64,000 bases of DNA. It comes from Cycas panzhihuaensis. Its lineage: Eukaryota > Cycadophyta. The notes beneath the pieces are model-generated. The model made no database searches, had not been told where the DNA came from, and saw only the letters and a program-made list of their open reading frames with translations. Position numbers and translations under genes: made by a program. The stretch is from positions 195,679,741 through 195,743,740 of the forward strand of contig CM041465.1 of assembly GCA_023213395.1 (NCBI GenBank). Reading direction: 5' to 3'. Below, in pieces: positions 33,095 through 44,553 of the stretch; the stretch's first letter is position 1; every line of letters begins with the position of its first letter.

Positions 33095-35903
33095 ATTGGT
33101 ATCAAAGCTGCGTGAAAAGCAATCCTAGGGTTGAAACAAAAAATCAAAGCATGCCAAATCAGAGCTGAGCCATCTCCAAAATTCCTAAAGAGTTGTGGAT
33201 TTGAAGGTCACACTGACAAGAAAAGTTATTTGGAAACCCTCCAAAAGTCTGTTTGAGTCTACCATGGGAGCCACTGCTATTAAGAAGTGAAATAATATAT
33301 ATTAAGAGCACCAAAGATACACAGACGACCACCATTTCGTTCATATCAAAACACATTCAGCAGACAACATCACTACAAAGAAATAAGGATTGTCAGAGTC
33401 AATGGGGAATCACTGCATGAGAGACATCATACAGCCTAGGAGGAACTTGTCGCCCAAAAGTAAGCCAAACACAGAGACAAAGAAGCAACCACACAGGATA
33501 TACCAATTCAAGAGTGGAAGAATCCATATACAGTATCATTAACGGGAAACCTGTTATGGTTGCTACAATCAATTAATAATATTTTCTAACATGTAATCCC
33601 CGGAGAGTCAACACACCAGAAAGAAATCTGTGCGTGCAAGATCGGAGAGCAGTTCTATTGGTATCTAGGGATTGCAAGTCAATGTATCAAAAAGCCAACG
33701 ACAAATCACCTTCGTGCAAAGCGTGCCAGTAGATTAAAAGGTGGATGAATAGTCGTTGCAGAGGATCAAACACAGAGTGTGTGAAAAGACTCAAAATAGA
33801 CTACCAGGAATTTGCACTAGGAAACATTCGTCGGAATTGTAGGGACTTATGTCATTTGGAACAGACCTACATGGGCTATGTTCATACGTGAATAGACAAG
33901 AATAGGGATCAAAATCTATTTGCTATTTGGCCGTCGTGAAAAAAATTGCATTTTGCAGTGCCCGTCATGGAGAAAAAATGCAGCCTTCAACCGCGAGTTG
34001 AACAAGGCACGCAATAAAATTCATCCATGGGCCGTAATTGACAAGAGTATTGGCAAAACTAGTCAAACAGATATCTATTTATGCGATCTCAGAAGCACAG
34101 AACCTTGCAAACATTAAAATTTCAATGGAACATTCTATTCCTAAGGGTTTCTCTTTTTAACTTAGTTATAATTAATATATTGTCGAAGTTCACTCCCACT
34201 TGAAGTCACATTGTTATTCCAATATGACTTAGGGGTTAAGATCTAAGGACTTAAGGTTTATTTATTTATTTATTTTTCAATTTGTTTTTTTAAATGGGGT
34301 ATTTGGACGTTTTTGTCTATATCTTAAGTTACAGATATCAGATTTCAATGACATTGCATCTGTTGGATCCTTGATTCAAAGACGATCGCTACAAGTAGTC
34401 ATATGTGATAGATTTGACCAATAGAAAATATAGATTTTAATTGTCGAAGTATAGCCTTTTGAGAAAAATAAATGGAGACAATTTTTTTTAATTTGTAGAA
34501 CTGCGATGACATAAAAAAGTGGATAAAAAACTTTGAATTCATGCTCGACACTGAATTTAAAGAGTATGGACAAATATTAAAAATAATATTGAATGGGCAA
34601 GCTTATGAATGGTTTATTAATAAGGCTAAAGAACCTTTTCTATGATAGCAGTTTTCAAAGGTGGCTATCACAACTTTCAAGAGGCATAAGCAAGATAAAA
34701 TTCAAGTAGAAGAGGAAGGATAGGAAGAAGAAACAATTAATGAGGAGATCCTAGAGATTTTGCAGGAGCTAGAACAAGAACTAGCGTGGAGGGAACAACA
34801 TGACTACGTAGAAGACTCAAAGTAGGCACAGGCGATACAAGAGTCTCAAGTCATTATAAAGGAAGAAATTCAAAGTTCAGTTACACAGGGGCAGCATGAA
34901 GACAATGACAAACAAGTGAAGGAACAACTAGACTTTAAAGAAGAATCTTAACAAACTTCATGCAACATACTTACTGATCCTGCATTACACAAGCACATTT
35001 CTTTTGGTAGCATCAATTGTCCCCTCTCTTTCCCTTGCTCAGTAGCTATAGCAAAATTTTCTTTTCCAGATCCCGTAGTTAGCCATAATCATAATTCCCT
35101 TATCTCTAGTTTTTTCGTAGATCAAATCCCAATTCCCCTTTGTAACCTTAGTTCATCCTTTACTTACATACTCCTTCACCCCCTATAGACCATTCATCAG
35201 GTTTCATCTCTTAGTATTATCCCTTACAAAACCCCATTTGACTTTTCCCAAACACCTTCAATTTCATATTACCAATACTATTTTTTTCCCTTATATCTTT
35301 TCTTTTGTCCAAATACCATTACTAAAAACTTATTAAAGTCTTTTTTTTATAAAAAACGTCTATCACTAATTCCCCATCCATTTTTCTCTCCCAAAAAGTA
35401 TTGTGGTCCAACAAAACATGCACAAATTCTCATCTCCGCCCAAGGCAAATTCCAAAATTTATTCTTTCTTCCTATACTTTCAAAGCTATGCATGATCTCA
35501 GTTCACAATTCCACCTTTTCTTTTCCTTTTCACAATAAGCAATTGCCAATCCATGACCCTTACGATCAATTATTTTCACAAAGTCCTCACTTCTCCTTGC
35601 ATAAACCATTTCATTTGAAAATAAAATGTGCACACACAAGGCAAGACCAGGACAAGACATCTGAGGCACCTCGCAGGTCCCAGGATCCTCCTGATGCAGA
35701 ACAAGATACAACATGTACCTAGCTCCAAGGACAAGCATCGGCAAATTTAAGACGCCTGCTAGCAAAGGTCCACATCAGACGCAAGATCGGGCCAAATCTT
35801 CAAGACCTACAAGATCTAGAAGGTGGTGGTTGGAAGATTAAACCAAGCTACAAGCAATTCTCAATACTTCAAGGGCGAAATATCATTTTAAGGGGAGGGG
35901 AAT
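33095..35903 (+). other. Gyp-1 unit 2 internal region, uninterrupted
   Basis: About 2.8 kb colinear with the three pieces of unit 1. Includes the empty Cop-A2 site (AGTAGTCATATGTG, near 34395) and the empty Gyp-2 site (AATAAGCAATTGCCAAT, near 35540). Polypurine tract TTTTAAGGGGAGGGGAAT just before 35904. Confidence 0.85.
34472..35152 (+). pseudogene. Gyp-1 unit 2 gag-like frame
   Basis: Same frame as 24171-24845: WIKNFEFMLDTEFKEYG, LNGQAYEWFINKAKEP, then an acidic tail. Stops lie at other positions than in unit 1 (for example TGA and TAG at LW and Y), so the ancestor was open and each copy decayed separately. Confidence 0.55.
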
Positions 35904-36395
35904 TATAGTGTTCCTAAATTAAAAGAATAAGTCAGTTTTTATATGGGAAATTTAGTATGGTGAAATCAGCTTTTAGAAGAATTAAAAGAATAATCATTTA
36001 TTTTATTATGAAGTCAGTTTTTTGGAGGGAAAATTAAGAAGTTGGGTTATAAGACTATAAATAAAGAAGCCTCCCTCATTTGTAAATCTTCTTGGAGAAA
36101 TCTGTGTATTGGAAGAAATGGCTTTATGCTATTAAGGCCTCGAGCCTACAGGAGGGTCGCTCTCGCCTCGAAGAGGGTTCGTCAACTAGTGGACATTGTA
36201 TCAGGTGCTATTGTTTAGATAATATCATTATCTAATATCTCTCTATGCTGCTGTTATTTCTGTTGACTCGTATTTATAAGGGTTATCCGCTGTACATGAA
36301 TGAAACCATTGTGAAGTATTGTGATATGTTTGAATACTATAATTATCTGTTGAAAATAGAGCTTATGTCTGCTGTATTATTTTTGGCCCACTACA
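35904..36395 (+). repeat. Gyp-1 LTR 3 (3' LTR)
   Basis: 492 bp. First dinucleotide is TA instead of TG by mutation; ends GCCCACTACA. Followed by ATATC, the second copy of the LINE target. Confidence 0.85.
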
Positions 36396-37760
36396 ATATC
36401 CCATGATGCCCAAGAAAAGTTAGCTTGAAAGCCATCAAAACCAGGGGACTCGTAAATTTGCACAAAAAAATTTACCTGATGAAGTTCCTCGTTTGTAACT
36501 AGCTTGAGTAGTTCAACATTCGATTCTTTTGTTATGAGCGTTGGGATTGCCTCTAGCATCTCTTCCTAGTCCTCCTTGCAGGCAACTTGTTCTTTCAATA
36601 AAAGATTGTTGAAATGCTTTTGGGTTGCCACTTTAAGCTCTTCTTGAAATCGAGCAATGGATCCATCCTCAAGATGCATCTCACTGATTTTGTTTTCCAG
36701 CCTACACGCCTTAATGGCTTTGTGAAAGAAATGGGAATTTGTGTCACCTATTTTGACCCATGTCATCCATGGCCATAGCCTTACTACTGTATGCTCATTC
36801 ATCTCAATGATTCCCAGTCTCAATAGTAAGTCCATCTCTTCATCCTTAGATTCTTGTGTCTCGAGTCCTCTTGCAACCAAGTCAATTGGCTCATTGAGAC
36901 AATTCATAACGCCTTGTTTTGAAGAATTGGTTTTGTGCATCTCACTACACTATCACATTCTTATTTTTCCTTTTGAGGTATTTCAGCTTTACATGGAACA
37001 CATACATTCTGGTTCCTGAATATTTGGCCTCATTCCACCACCACTTCACCTTTGTGGAGAACTCATAGCAGTCAATAAGAACTATATTGAATTTGAATGG
37101 AGAGTTCCTGGGTCGCAAAATCCACCAATCCTGAGAACAATCAGACATTGTTGAATAAAAAATTGATGAATCATCTTCAGTGGAGCCCACAATGGTCTCT
37201 GAAATAAGAAATCGATCAAGTCTTTCTAAAATCAATGGCCCACCTCTGCCTCTTTTTGACCAAGTGAAGCTTTGATTCCCTAGGATTATGTATACCAAGT
37301 GTCTGTCGTTCATAGTTTCAAGAACCAACTCAACTGTGAGGCTCACAAAGTGCCTATCACCTAGTTTTTCATTCAGACGTCGTAGTAAGTTAAGATCACT
37401 TCCAATGACCCACTTTTCTATGTTTCCACTGGATTCGTCATGCCACAACTCACTCCAGAATTCTCTCATTGTTGTAGGCTGAGGCAGCCCATAAACATTG
37501 GTGGAATTGTAAATCTTACCATATGTTTCACACCAGAGCTTTGTCCTTGTCCAACTGCTCCCCTTAAAAAGTTTCCACACACTAACATTTGGAGCGGTCC
37601 CAAAGGGTGATCATTCCTCCTGCCTGGCCTCTCATAGCAATAGCTTCAAAATGGAACTTGTCTGCATTCCACACTGTATTCCATTCACTAATAAAACCAA
37701 CTTTGACACTGGTGTGCCTTTTTACAGGCATGTGTTTGAAACATATTCAGGCTTGAGTTG
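36396..37760 (-). pseudogene. L1-type LINE endonuclease, linker and RT start
   Basis: Minus strand. From about 37700: AIAMRGQAGGMITLWDRS, then WVIGSDLNLLRRLNEKLGD, FTWSKRGRGGPLILERLDRF (endonuclease blocks), the linker MTWVKIGDTNSHFFHKAIKA and HLEDGSI, and the RT entry SPGFDGFQANFSWASWDIV. ORF2 of plant L1 elements nicks target DNA and reverse-transcribes its own RNA. ORF1 and the endonuclease start are missing (5' truncation is usual). Continues at 11860 beyond Gyp-1. Confidence 0.87.
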
Positions 37761-38135
37761 GAAACAGGGCTTGCACATATAATCCTCATCATTATTGGCA
37801 TAAAATATCAAAACAAGGTCAAACATACAACAGAATCAGCATATATAGGCTAAAGCAATAAATAAATTTAGAGCTTCCCCATTCACTATAATCACCTTTA
37901 AGGTAAAGATTTAAAGAGAAACTTTGGAAATGCATCTAAATGAAAGGAAATGTTAGATATGTCCATAAACCAGAAAAGAGGTCACAAGTATATGTCGGTA
38001 AGAATAGCAGGAACGAATTAATAATCTGAAATTGTAACCAGCCTTATCACCCCTCTAAGAAACAATTATAACAACTAATCATAGACAAAGAAACCAAGAA
38101 TTTGCCCAGGTAACACTTAATCTCAGAGGAAGCAC
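37761..38135 (-). other. CBL intron start
   Basis: AT-rich sequence between the donor site of the upstream exon and the LINE. Nothing recognised. Confidence 0.6.
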
Positions 38136-38216
38136 CTTATCAATGATACTCTCAACTACATCATCTGAAAGGTTCATGCCAGACTCAGCAAGCGTAGCCA
38201 CTACCATTTGTTTCAC
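38136..38216 (-). CDS. CBL: Calcineurin B-like protein (CBL2/3 type), internal exon
   Basis: An 81 bp, 27-codon exon encoding [19 protein letters not shown] followed by VVESIIDK, between acceptor CTTGCAG and donor GTGCTT. It spans the helix between EF-hands 3 and 4 of plant CBL calcium sensors, and the wording is that of CBL2/CBL3. In the family the next exon begins TFEEADTK, which is what is found at 9404. Expected upstream exons (ending GFIERQE) were searched to 64000 and not seen; they are probably beyond the window or interrupted. No disabling change is visible. Confidence 0.93.
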
Positions 38217-39441
38217 CTGCAAGTTATGGCAAAGATATAGCATGAATTCCTTTAACATTGGTCGTGAGTCTTCAATCACGTAGTTAACAAAAAGAAAGAG
38301 AGAGGCATGAGCAATGTTCTAATACAAAATTTTCAAAATGAAAGATGACAAAATCAGGCCTTTTTAAATTATGTGTTTAGCACAGAATATTCATCTACAA
38401 TAACAGAATTTAAATTGAAATTCACAAGCTATATGATACGCTTGACAATTTGAATCTTAGGGGGCAAAGAAAGTCTGTACAAACAAGGATGTCAACTCCA
38501 GAGTAACAAAAAGCAAAACCCAGAACCGTACTTCTATGAATGATGAACAGGTTACAACCTCTGAAGGTCAGCCCAGAATGAAAACAGCCAGTTGTACTAG
38601 CCATAACTTCCACATCTAAACTCAGGTTTTGAACAGATTATATACAGTAAAATTTAACCTGAAATTTCCTACAATTTTATTATTACCATATCACAATGGC
38701 TTGGAACATTTATGCAGCTAAATAATTCAGCTCTACTTTTTGTGCCATTTATGCAGTCACTCGCTGTGAAGGCTTCAAAAATACAGCAGTGTCTTGCAGA
38801 TAGCATAACTTCATATAAGCTCAAAATTCTGCAACAAATATACCATTAGATTCATGCCGGAATTTCTTAAGAGTCTTGTTGTTTGCTATATTGGCAATTC
38901 AGGCTGAAAGAGTCCTGCCCTCCTTTTTTAGCATATTGGCGGATACTGCCCACAAAAACTTGCCTCAACACTTCAGCAGACACAAAAAAGTCAACCCAGA
39001 AATTGATGAAGTTGTAGCTCCTATGAATCAAGAAATTTTTGAGTATTCCCAGTCACATGAAGGATTTTAATTGACCAATTCAAGATGGCTAACAAAGTTC
39101 AGATCTCATGAAACAAATGGGATCCAGATGAAGAAATTAAGATTTCAGAATGTACAAGGATGATGGATGCATGCTTTGATTTTCACTGGATGCCAGAAGG
39201 AGAACAGGTTTTGTTTGCATCCCAGTATTCAAGTGCGGACACAGCTAGATGGTTCACTGGTTTTTGCAATGACTACAAGTATTCAAAGTACTTTAACTGG
39301 CCATTCTTAAAAAGGGCAACACAAGTATTCTGAAAACAGATGGACACAGATCATTTTCCACCACGTCAATAAGGAGAAATTTGCAAGGAAAGCTCGAGAA
39401 CTAAAGAGGGCACATCTGGGGTCTAAAGCTTTGATATCAAT
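38217..39441 (-). other. Upstream intron, in part internal DNA of a Gyp-1 relative
   Basis: No coding exon recognised. The part next to 39441 lies downstream of a Gyp-1-like primer site (ATTGATATCAAAGC on minus, 39428-39441), so it should be degenerate internal sequence of that element. Its end is unclear. Confidence 0.45.
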
Positions 39442-40020
39442 TGTAGCAGGCCCAATAGAAAAACAGCGGACAGAAGCAATATTTCCAGCAGATAATGGAA
39501 TATTTACAGACATTCACCACCAATAATATTTATCCAGACAATAATGCTAGCAGATTACAACAGTACTTCTCAATATTTTCATGCATTCACAGCACAAAGA
39601 ATATAATTACAGCAGTAAACTCTCATAAAATATGATTCAGCAGAGATATATATCATTCATTCATTGATAATAGCAACATATGTAAATAAAGAATAATAAT
39701 AATAGAATAATAGCACCCGATACAAATGTCCAAGAGTGTTGAACCCTCTTCAAGGCAAAAGCAACCCTCTAGCAAGCACGAGGCCCTAATGGCATGAAGC
39801 CATTTTACCAACATAACAGAATTCTCCAAGATGTCTTACAAATGAGGAAGGCTCTTTATTTATAGCCTTCAAAACCCAACTCATATTTTTCCTCCAAAAA
39901 ACCGACTTCAAAATAAAATATAAATAACTGATTCTTCCTTTAATACTCCTGAAAACCGACTTCATAATAATAATTTCTCTTATAAAACCGACTTCCTTTT
40001 TTTATTTTGGGAACGCTACA
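39442..40020 (-). repeat. LTR related to Gyp-1, opposite orientation
   Basis: 579 bp on the minus strand, TGTAGCGTTCCCAAAAT...GGGCCTGCTACA, with the Gyp-1 landmarks AAGTCGGTTTT, GGCTATAAATAAAG and ATGGCTTCATGCCATTA. It is followed by a Gyp-1-type primer site. Considerably diverged, so it is an older family member with only the 5' side recognisable. Confidence 0.75.
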
Positions 40021-40134
40021 GCAGCCACAGAAAGTTGAACCAAGGATTTGGCATTTTAGGGGCCATCGAAAGTCCACTCAAAACATATAGCAGAATTTTA
40101 AATAAGGAATGATAGTCGCATATGATGTTGGAAT

Positions 40135-40323
40135 TCAACACGCATACAACTGAGGTTGCTGGATTGTGATGCCTTTGTTATTTCCCCATTTCTTCTCTCC
40201 TTGACGAGAGAACCATATAGCAAGAATGACTCCATTTAGGATCTGGAACAGGGCAGTCTGTACATGTCCATAGCTGCCACTTGTTCCAAATTTCCACAAG
40301 CACTTACAATGAGACTTGGACAT
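40135..40323 (-). other. Unidentified open stretch
   Basis: 62 codons, MSKSHCKCLWKFGTSGS...WFSRQGEKKWGNNKG. Composition is protein-like with a hydrophobic stretch (LFQILNGVILAIWF), but I do not recognise it and no conserved splice context is convincing. It could be a captured gene fragment or chance. Confidence 0.25.
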
Positions 40324-40522
40324 TTATCATGAGACATGTTTGAGTTTCGCTATATGTAGCCATCATTTTGTTGGTATTGTGCTCACATATTTGACATTCC
40401 TGTCCCTTAATTGCAGAACGTATAGCAACCATGAAAAGATAAAGTAACATCAGTATCAATAGATAGGAAAGCACATATTATGAAGCCTATATCTATCACA
40501 AGAAGGAAAGCCTCGACATAAC

Positions 40523-40675
40523 TCACAACTGACTAGATAACTCAAAAAGTGAATTAACCATTAAAAATTGTGCAAAATTCTGCACAACAGGTGGCTTCTC
40601 ATTTGCCATCAAAAAGGCAAGCTCTCCATAAGACTTCTCCATAACCTCTCTAAGACGAGACCCCTTCAGGACTTC
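40523..40675 (-). other. Unidentified exon-like stretch
   Basis: Minus strand, preceded by a pyrimidine-poor TATAGGCAG acceptor-like site, reading VLKGSRLREVMEKSYGEL then AFLMANEKPPVVQNFAQFL. The amino-acid usage looks like a real soluble protein and is unlike the neighbouring transposon frames. Family not recognised. Confidence 0.3.
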
Positions 40676-41743
40676 TGCCTATATGAACATGTCTTGGGTG
40701 AGGCAAATCTCCATGGAATGACTTGAGCAAGAGATGTTATGGCCCCACCCCTAAGTCGGCCCCAAACAATTGCACATGTATAACGGAATTCAGAGATAGG
40801 TATTGAGTGTGTTGTGTTGCATCCTTGCCATTGGACATTTATTGTGGTGTTTATCACCACAAACTGTATCAGAGCCAGCCTGAGGTCACAATCATCTGTT
40901 TTCCTTGAAGTTCTACTCCAAGTCTAAACTTCGCAATTCAAATTCCCGGTTTCAAGCTTTATTCAGCATTTGTCCACTTCATATTCCACAATGGATCTGA
41001 GCCTTAACTTGAATCCGTCTCGGCAACCTGCCTTCATTGGACATTGACAGTCTGTTATTCCAATCTGCATGGAGTCATTGACCATTCACAGTCACTTATG
41101 ACATTATCATTTCAACCACATGATAGCCCCATGGCAAACTTGGAGCTCCCTTTTATTTCTTGTCTTCCTGCTCTCACCGTGTTTATCACTCTGTGCCCAC
41201 CTCTGCCCTCTGCCTGCCTTTTTCTGCTACAACTACACTTCTTTTGCCCATTGTCCCTTGGTCTCTGCTCTATCATACAAGTCCACTCTAATAAAGCATC
41301 TCAGAATATGCCTCAGAGAACATAAGTCAAAGCACACTGCACAGTGTTTTCATCAGCAATCAAATATGCAATCTATATTTGTCAGTTTCGCTTCAGTATC
41401 TCAGCTCAGCACTCTCATCAACATTGCAAGCTCAGGCATTCAGCATCTCCTACATTGAGACTCCACACTTAGAACCCTTACTTAGCACAGAGCATTGGGG
41501 TCAGGGGAGGGGCTATCATCATAGGAAAAAGAGGAATGCGTTAGGGTTGAACACGAACAATTAGGGTTGTTGGCAAAAAGAGGAAAGTGTTATGGTTAAG
41601 CACTAAACCACGTCTACTTAGAAAACGACTTTCCCCCTTAGCATCTCATTGTCCAAAACTTCCACTGTTAAGTCCAATCATACTTTCTAGGCAGGTCACA
41701 ACTGGCGCCATGTGTGACTCCAAGTTAGAGCTCTTCAACCTAG

Positions 41744-42040
41744 TGTTGACATTTAATGTTTATGTGGTCATAACTCCCTTAGTTGTTGTATTTTAGCATT
41801 ATTTATTGTTATGTAAGTTGGTGAGTCAATAGGAGTTACACTACCAACCTCACACATGTCATTTCTTAGAGATCAATATTCCTTTTTTAGGACTGTATAT
41901 AAGCACCAATGGTGCATTGTAATTTGAAAGGAATTTATGGAAATAAGATTTAATTTTCAATTTATAGAAATCAATTTTCTTAAAACTGAACAGATTAATC
42001 TATCTCATTTTAGTTTTCTTCATGCTTTTGAATTACTACA
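41744..42040 (+). repeat. Probable solo or 5' LTR of a small Copia element
   Basis: 297 bp, TGTTGACATTTAATG...GAATTACTACA, TATA box CTGTATATAAGC near 41893, followed at once by TAGTATCAGAGG, which resembles an initiator tRNA-Met primer site. No polyprotein follows. Confidence 0.55.
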
Positions 42041-43425
42041 TAGTATCAGAGGTTGTTTAGATGCAATATTAACTGAATTCATTACTTGCTGTACTAAGCT
42101 ATGGTCTGTTATTGCAATTCAATACTATAGGATAGCAGATATGAATGTTTTTAAGAATTATATCCTTGTTACATGATGTAATCTGTTTCATAGCTTGAGA
42201 TATTTTGCTGTTAAAGTGTGTTTGGTAATGCATGTTGCAGGGGCAATTCAGCAATTTGTTAAAGTGTTCGATGGCCGCTTTTTGAAGTAGAGGCGTTCCC
42301 CTATAATGCTTGTTTTCAAACATAGACATCAGCAGACATGAAAGTTATTATCTTCAAGGGGAAGATGTCGTAAAACAAGCTGCACATGCTTGTTCTGGTT
42401 TTACTAGTATAATCCTCAAATAGATTGAAGATACCTGTTAATACACTTGGTGTATGAAATTCCATATAATCAACTTGCATAACACCTAAAAAGAATGACA
42501 TGAAAACATTAAATACTACAAGCAAATCCACCAGAACCCCACTGACTTGCATGCAGGTTTAAGCCTCTGAATAGGTTGTAGAACTAGTTCATTGCATGAG
42601 CATTCAGACAGCCTATTCTCAGAGGACAAGTCGAGCTATTGTGTGACTAAAATGGGCTTACGAAGACCTACTTGCACAAGGTTTATAAGCCTCAAAAGTA
42701 CACTACATCAAGCAGACAAAAGTCTTTTAAGTAACTCCTAAAAATCTAATTCAGAATACAGTGTTTTTTGACCCTATTTAAAAGGGAAATCATCGTGAAA
42801 AAAAGAAGTTCTTTAATGGCATTTAAAACCATTAAATTATACCTCCAGTTATTGGGCCACTGAACTGTGTTGTAATCCTCCAGTTATAAGATGTGCTAAA
42901 CTCACTATGATAGGTAATAAAAGGGGTTTTAAAAAGTATTATAAAGTTGTTTTAACAACCTCAGGGAAGGAAGGTCAAAATATTATAAAAAATATTCTAT
43001 AGACTTCTAAATTATATAAACTCTAGTTATACACAATAGCCTTCAAACAAATAAATTTTTTGAACTCACTGTTGGGTGACACAAAGGCAATGACCATGGT
43101 TTTTCATTGATCTTGATTGATCAATCAATGGGATTTCACCTAACAAAGCTGCACCAAGGGATTCCTCATAAATCCGAGAAGTGAGCATAGTGGAGATCAA
43201 CGCCGTTTGAAACACACATAGAGTACAAAGCAGTCGAACCATAGAGGTCAAACAGAAGAGGCATTGTGACTTTGAGAACATGGTGAAAAGACGCCTTTGA
43301 GGGTACGAACTTGCAAAATGTAACACACACAACAATGCCATATTGAAGAACACCCCGGTTTAGGGGCCTCGAATCGGCACTGCCAAGAAGAACGTGAATG
43401 CCCACTGTGGAAACACCATCGCCAC
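42041..43425. other. Intron or intergenic DNA
   Basis: AT-rich, no supported gene. The open stretch 43066-43353 on minus is cysteine/leucine-rich and not recognised. Confidence 0.45.
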
Positions 43426-43430
43426 GAAAA

Positions 43431-43988
43431 TGTTAGAATGGGCCTAATGGCCACATAGGTCCAAGATCATTAACAAAGCACAATACCATTAAATGCATTA
43501 AGCATAAACAACAAAGAACTCAAAGAGAAAGAAGAGCAAGATCACAATACCAAGTATGGGGTGTTGGAATTAGTCCAACAACCAAAGAATGCTTCAGCTT
43601 GATTAGCAAACTGACAGAATAACAATGAGCTCCAACTCTTGAATGAATAACAATGAAGAAATGCCTCAATAAATAGAGGGAAATGAGAGGCCAAGGGCTA
43701 TTGCATGAGTGACAAGTGTCACCATGCAATGCTCGCTGCATGTAGGACAAGTGTCCATTGGAAGCTCTTGTGTGAGCAAAAGTGCAAAGGGGTCATTTGA
43801 CCCTCAAGTGACATAAGTGACAACGTTATGTCACTAGACATAAAGTGGGTGTGTACTTTATCACTTAAGTGATAAAGTCACCCCTAAAGTACAAAAGTGC
43901 ACATAAACATTAAAGTGCACACATAATACATAAACATAAAGTACATAAACTTAACATGTAAACATAAGGTAAAACATAAGGTTTAACA
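43431..43988 (-). repeat. 3' LTR of Cop-A4
   Basis: TGTTAGAATGGG...GGTTTAACA on +. On the internal side the run CCCCCCCTTAC is the polypurine tract (GTAAGGGGGGG on minus). Contains the 24 bp palindrome at 43855-43878; the dyad near 43700 has lost bases. Confidence 0.9.
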
Positions 43989-44334
43989 CCCCCCCTTACT
44001 GTTTACAATGTTAAGTCGGACCCCTAAACCATCTCTAAATTTTACAAATTTGTCTTTACCAAGTGGCTTGGTAAAGATATCTGTTGTCTGCTGCTTTGTT
44101 GGTCGATATTGAAGATTGATCTCACCACTGTGTACATGCTCTCTGATGAAATGGTGGTGAACTTCAATATGTTTGGTCCGTGCATGAAAAAATGGATTCT
44201 TAGTCAACTTGAGCATACACTGATTGTCGCAATGAATACTGGTAGGCTGCTCCTGCTCAAGTCCAAGCTCACCAAGAATCCGTCGTAGCCAGATAGCCTC
44301 GCAAGCTGCGCTGACTGCAGCTTTGTATTCTCCT
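43983..44334 (-). pseudogene. Cop-A4 RNase H, C-terminal part
   Basis: HARTKHIEVHHHFIREHVHS, YRPTKQQTTDIFTKPLGKDK, FRDGLGVRLNIVNSKGG up to the polypurine tract; upstream RRILGELGLEQEQ and IHCDNQ. Separated from the rest of RNase H by Cop-F, which entered at CTCCT. Confidence 0.87.
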
Positions 44335-44553
44335 TGTTGAGATATAATGTTTTATCTAGGATAGAAAGGGGGGTCATGTTAGACCCACCCATAAATGTAC
44401 TCATGAGATCATGCCACTTGGCAAAATCTGAGTGATCGGTTACATTAGTAGGTTGTAACCATCACATAACTCTTGTGTATTTAAGCAAATTGAATCTCAA
44501 TAGAATAATGTACATTCTTTCCTCTGTCAACTTTTTGCTCTGGTTTTTCAACA
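44335..44553 (+). repeat. 5' LTR of Cop-F
   Basis: TGTTGAGATATAATG...TTTTTCAACA. Possible TATA box GTGTATTTAAGC near 44475. Followed directly by the primer site TGGTATCAGAGC (44554-44565), a perfect initiator tRNA-Met complement. Confidence 0.93.

Larger units (their letters stand above)
11861..36395 (+). mobile_element. Gyp-1 composite: LTR-unit-LTR-unit-LTR, with nested insertions
   Basis: Three homologous 490 bp LTRs (11861-12351, 32606-33094, 35904-36395) separate two homologous internal units of about 2.8 kb. The first unit is expanded by Cop-A2 and Gyp-2. Outer flanks GTATT (11856-11860) and ATATC (36396-36400) are the two halves of one LINE target; they differ by two transitions. Each unit has only a primer site, a degenerate gag-like frame and a polypurine tract, and no pol, so it is a non-autonomous element. 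The tandem form probably arose by unequal LTR-LTR recombination or template switching. Confidence 0.85.
9405..38135 (-). other. CBL: Giant CBL intron (28,731 bp)
   Basis: The intron runs from donor GTGCTT at 38135 to acceptor TTTAG at 9405 (minus strand) and joins codons for VESIIDK to TFEEADTK in frame with no split codon. It contains a LINE, the Gyp-1 composite, Cop-A2, Cop-A3, Gyp-2 and a plastid fragment, listed separately. Removing everything from 11041 to 37760 leaves about 2 kb, so nearly all of its length is transposon-derived. Confidence 0.88.
40021..41743. other. Intron or intergenic DNA, mostly unrecognised
   Basis: Holds two exon-like open stretches on minus (40135-40323 and 40523-40675, listed separately). 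A primer-site-like TGTATCAGAGCC near 40865 suggests another LTR end. The rest has no recognised content. Confidence 0.4.

Noticed and set aside
42240-42300. Possible plus-strand exon after TGTTGCAG reading AIQQFVKVFDGRFLK
   Set aside because: Very short, ends in a stop, no partner exon and no family match.
43066-43353. 95-codon minus-strand frame beside Cop-A4
   Set aside because: Cysteine/leucine-rich with overlapping alternatives on the same strand; no homologue recognised and interrupted by a stop when extended across the Cop-A4 insertion site.
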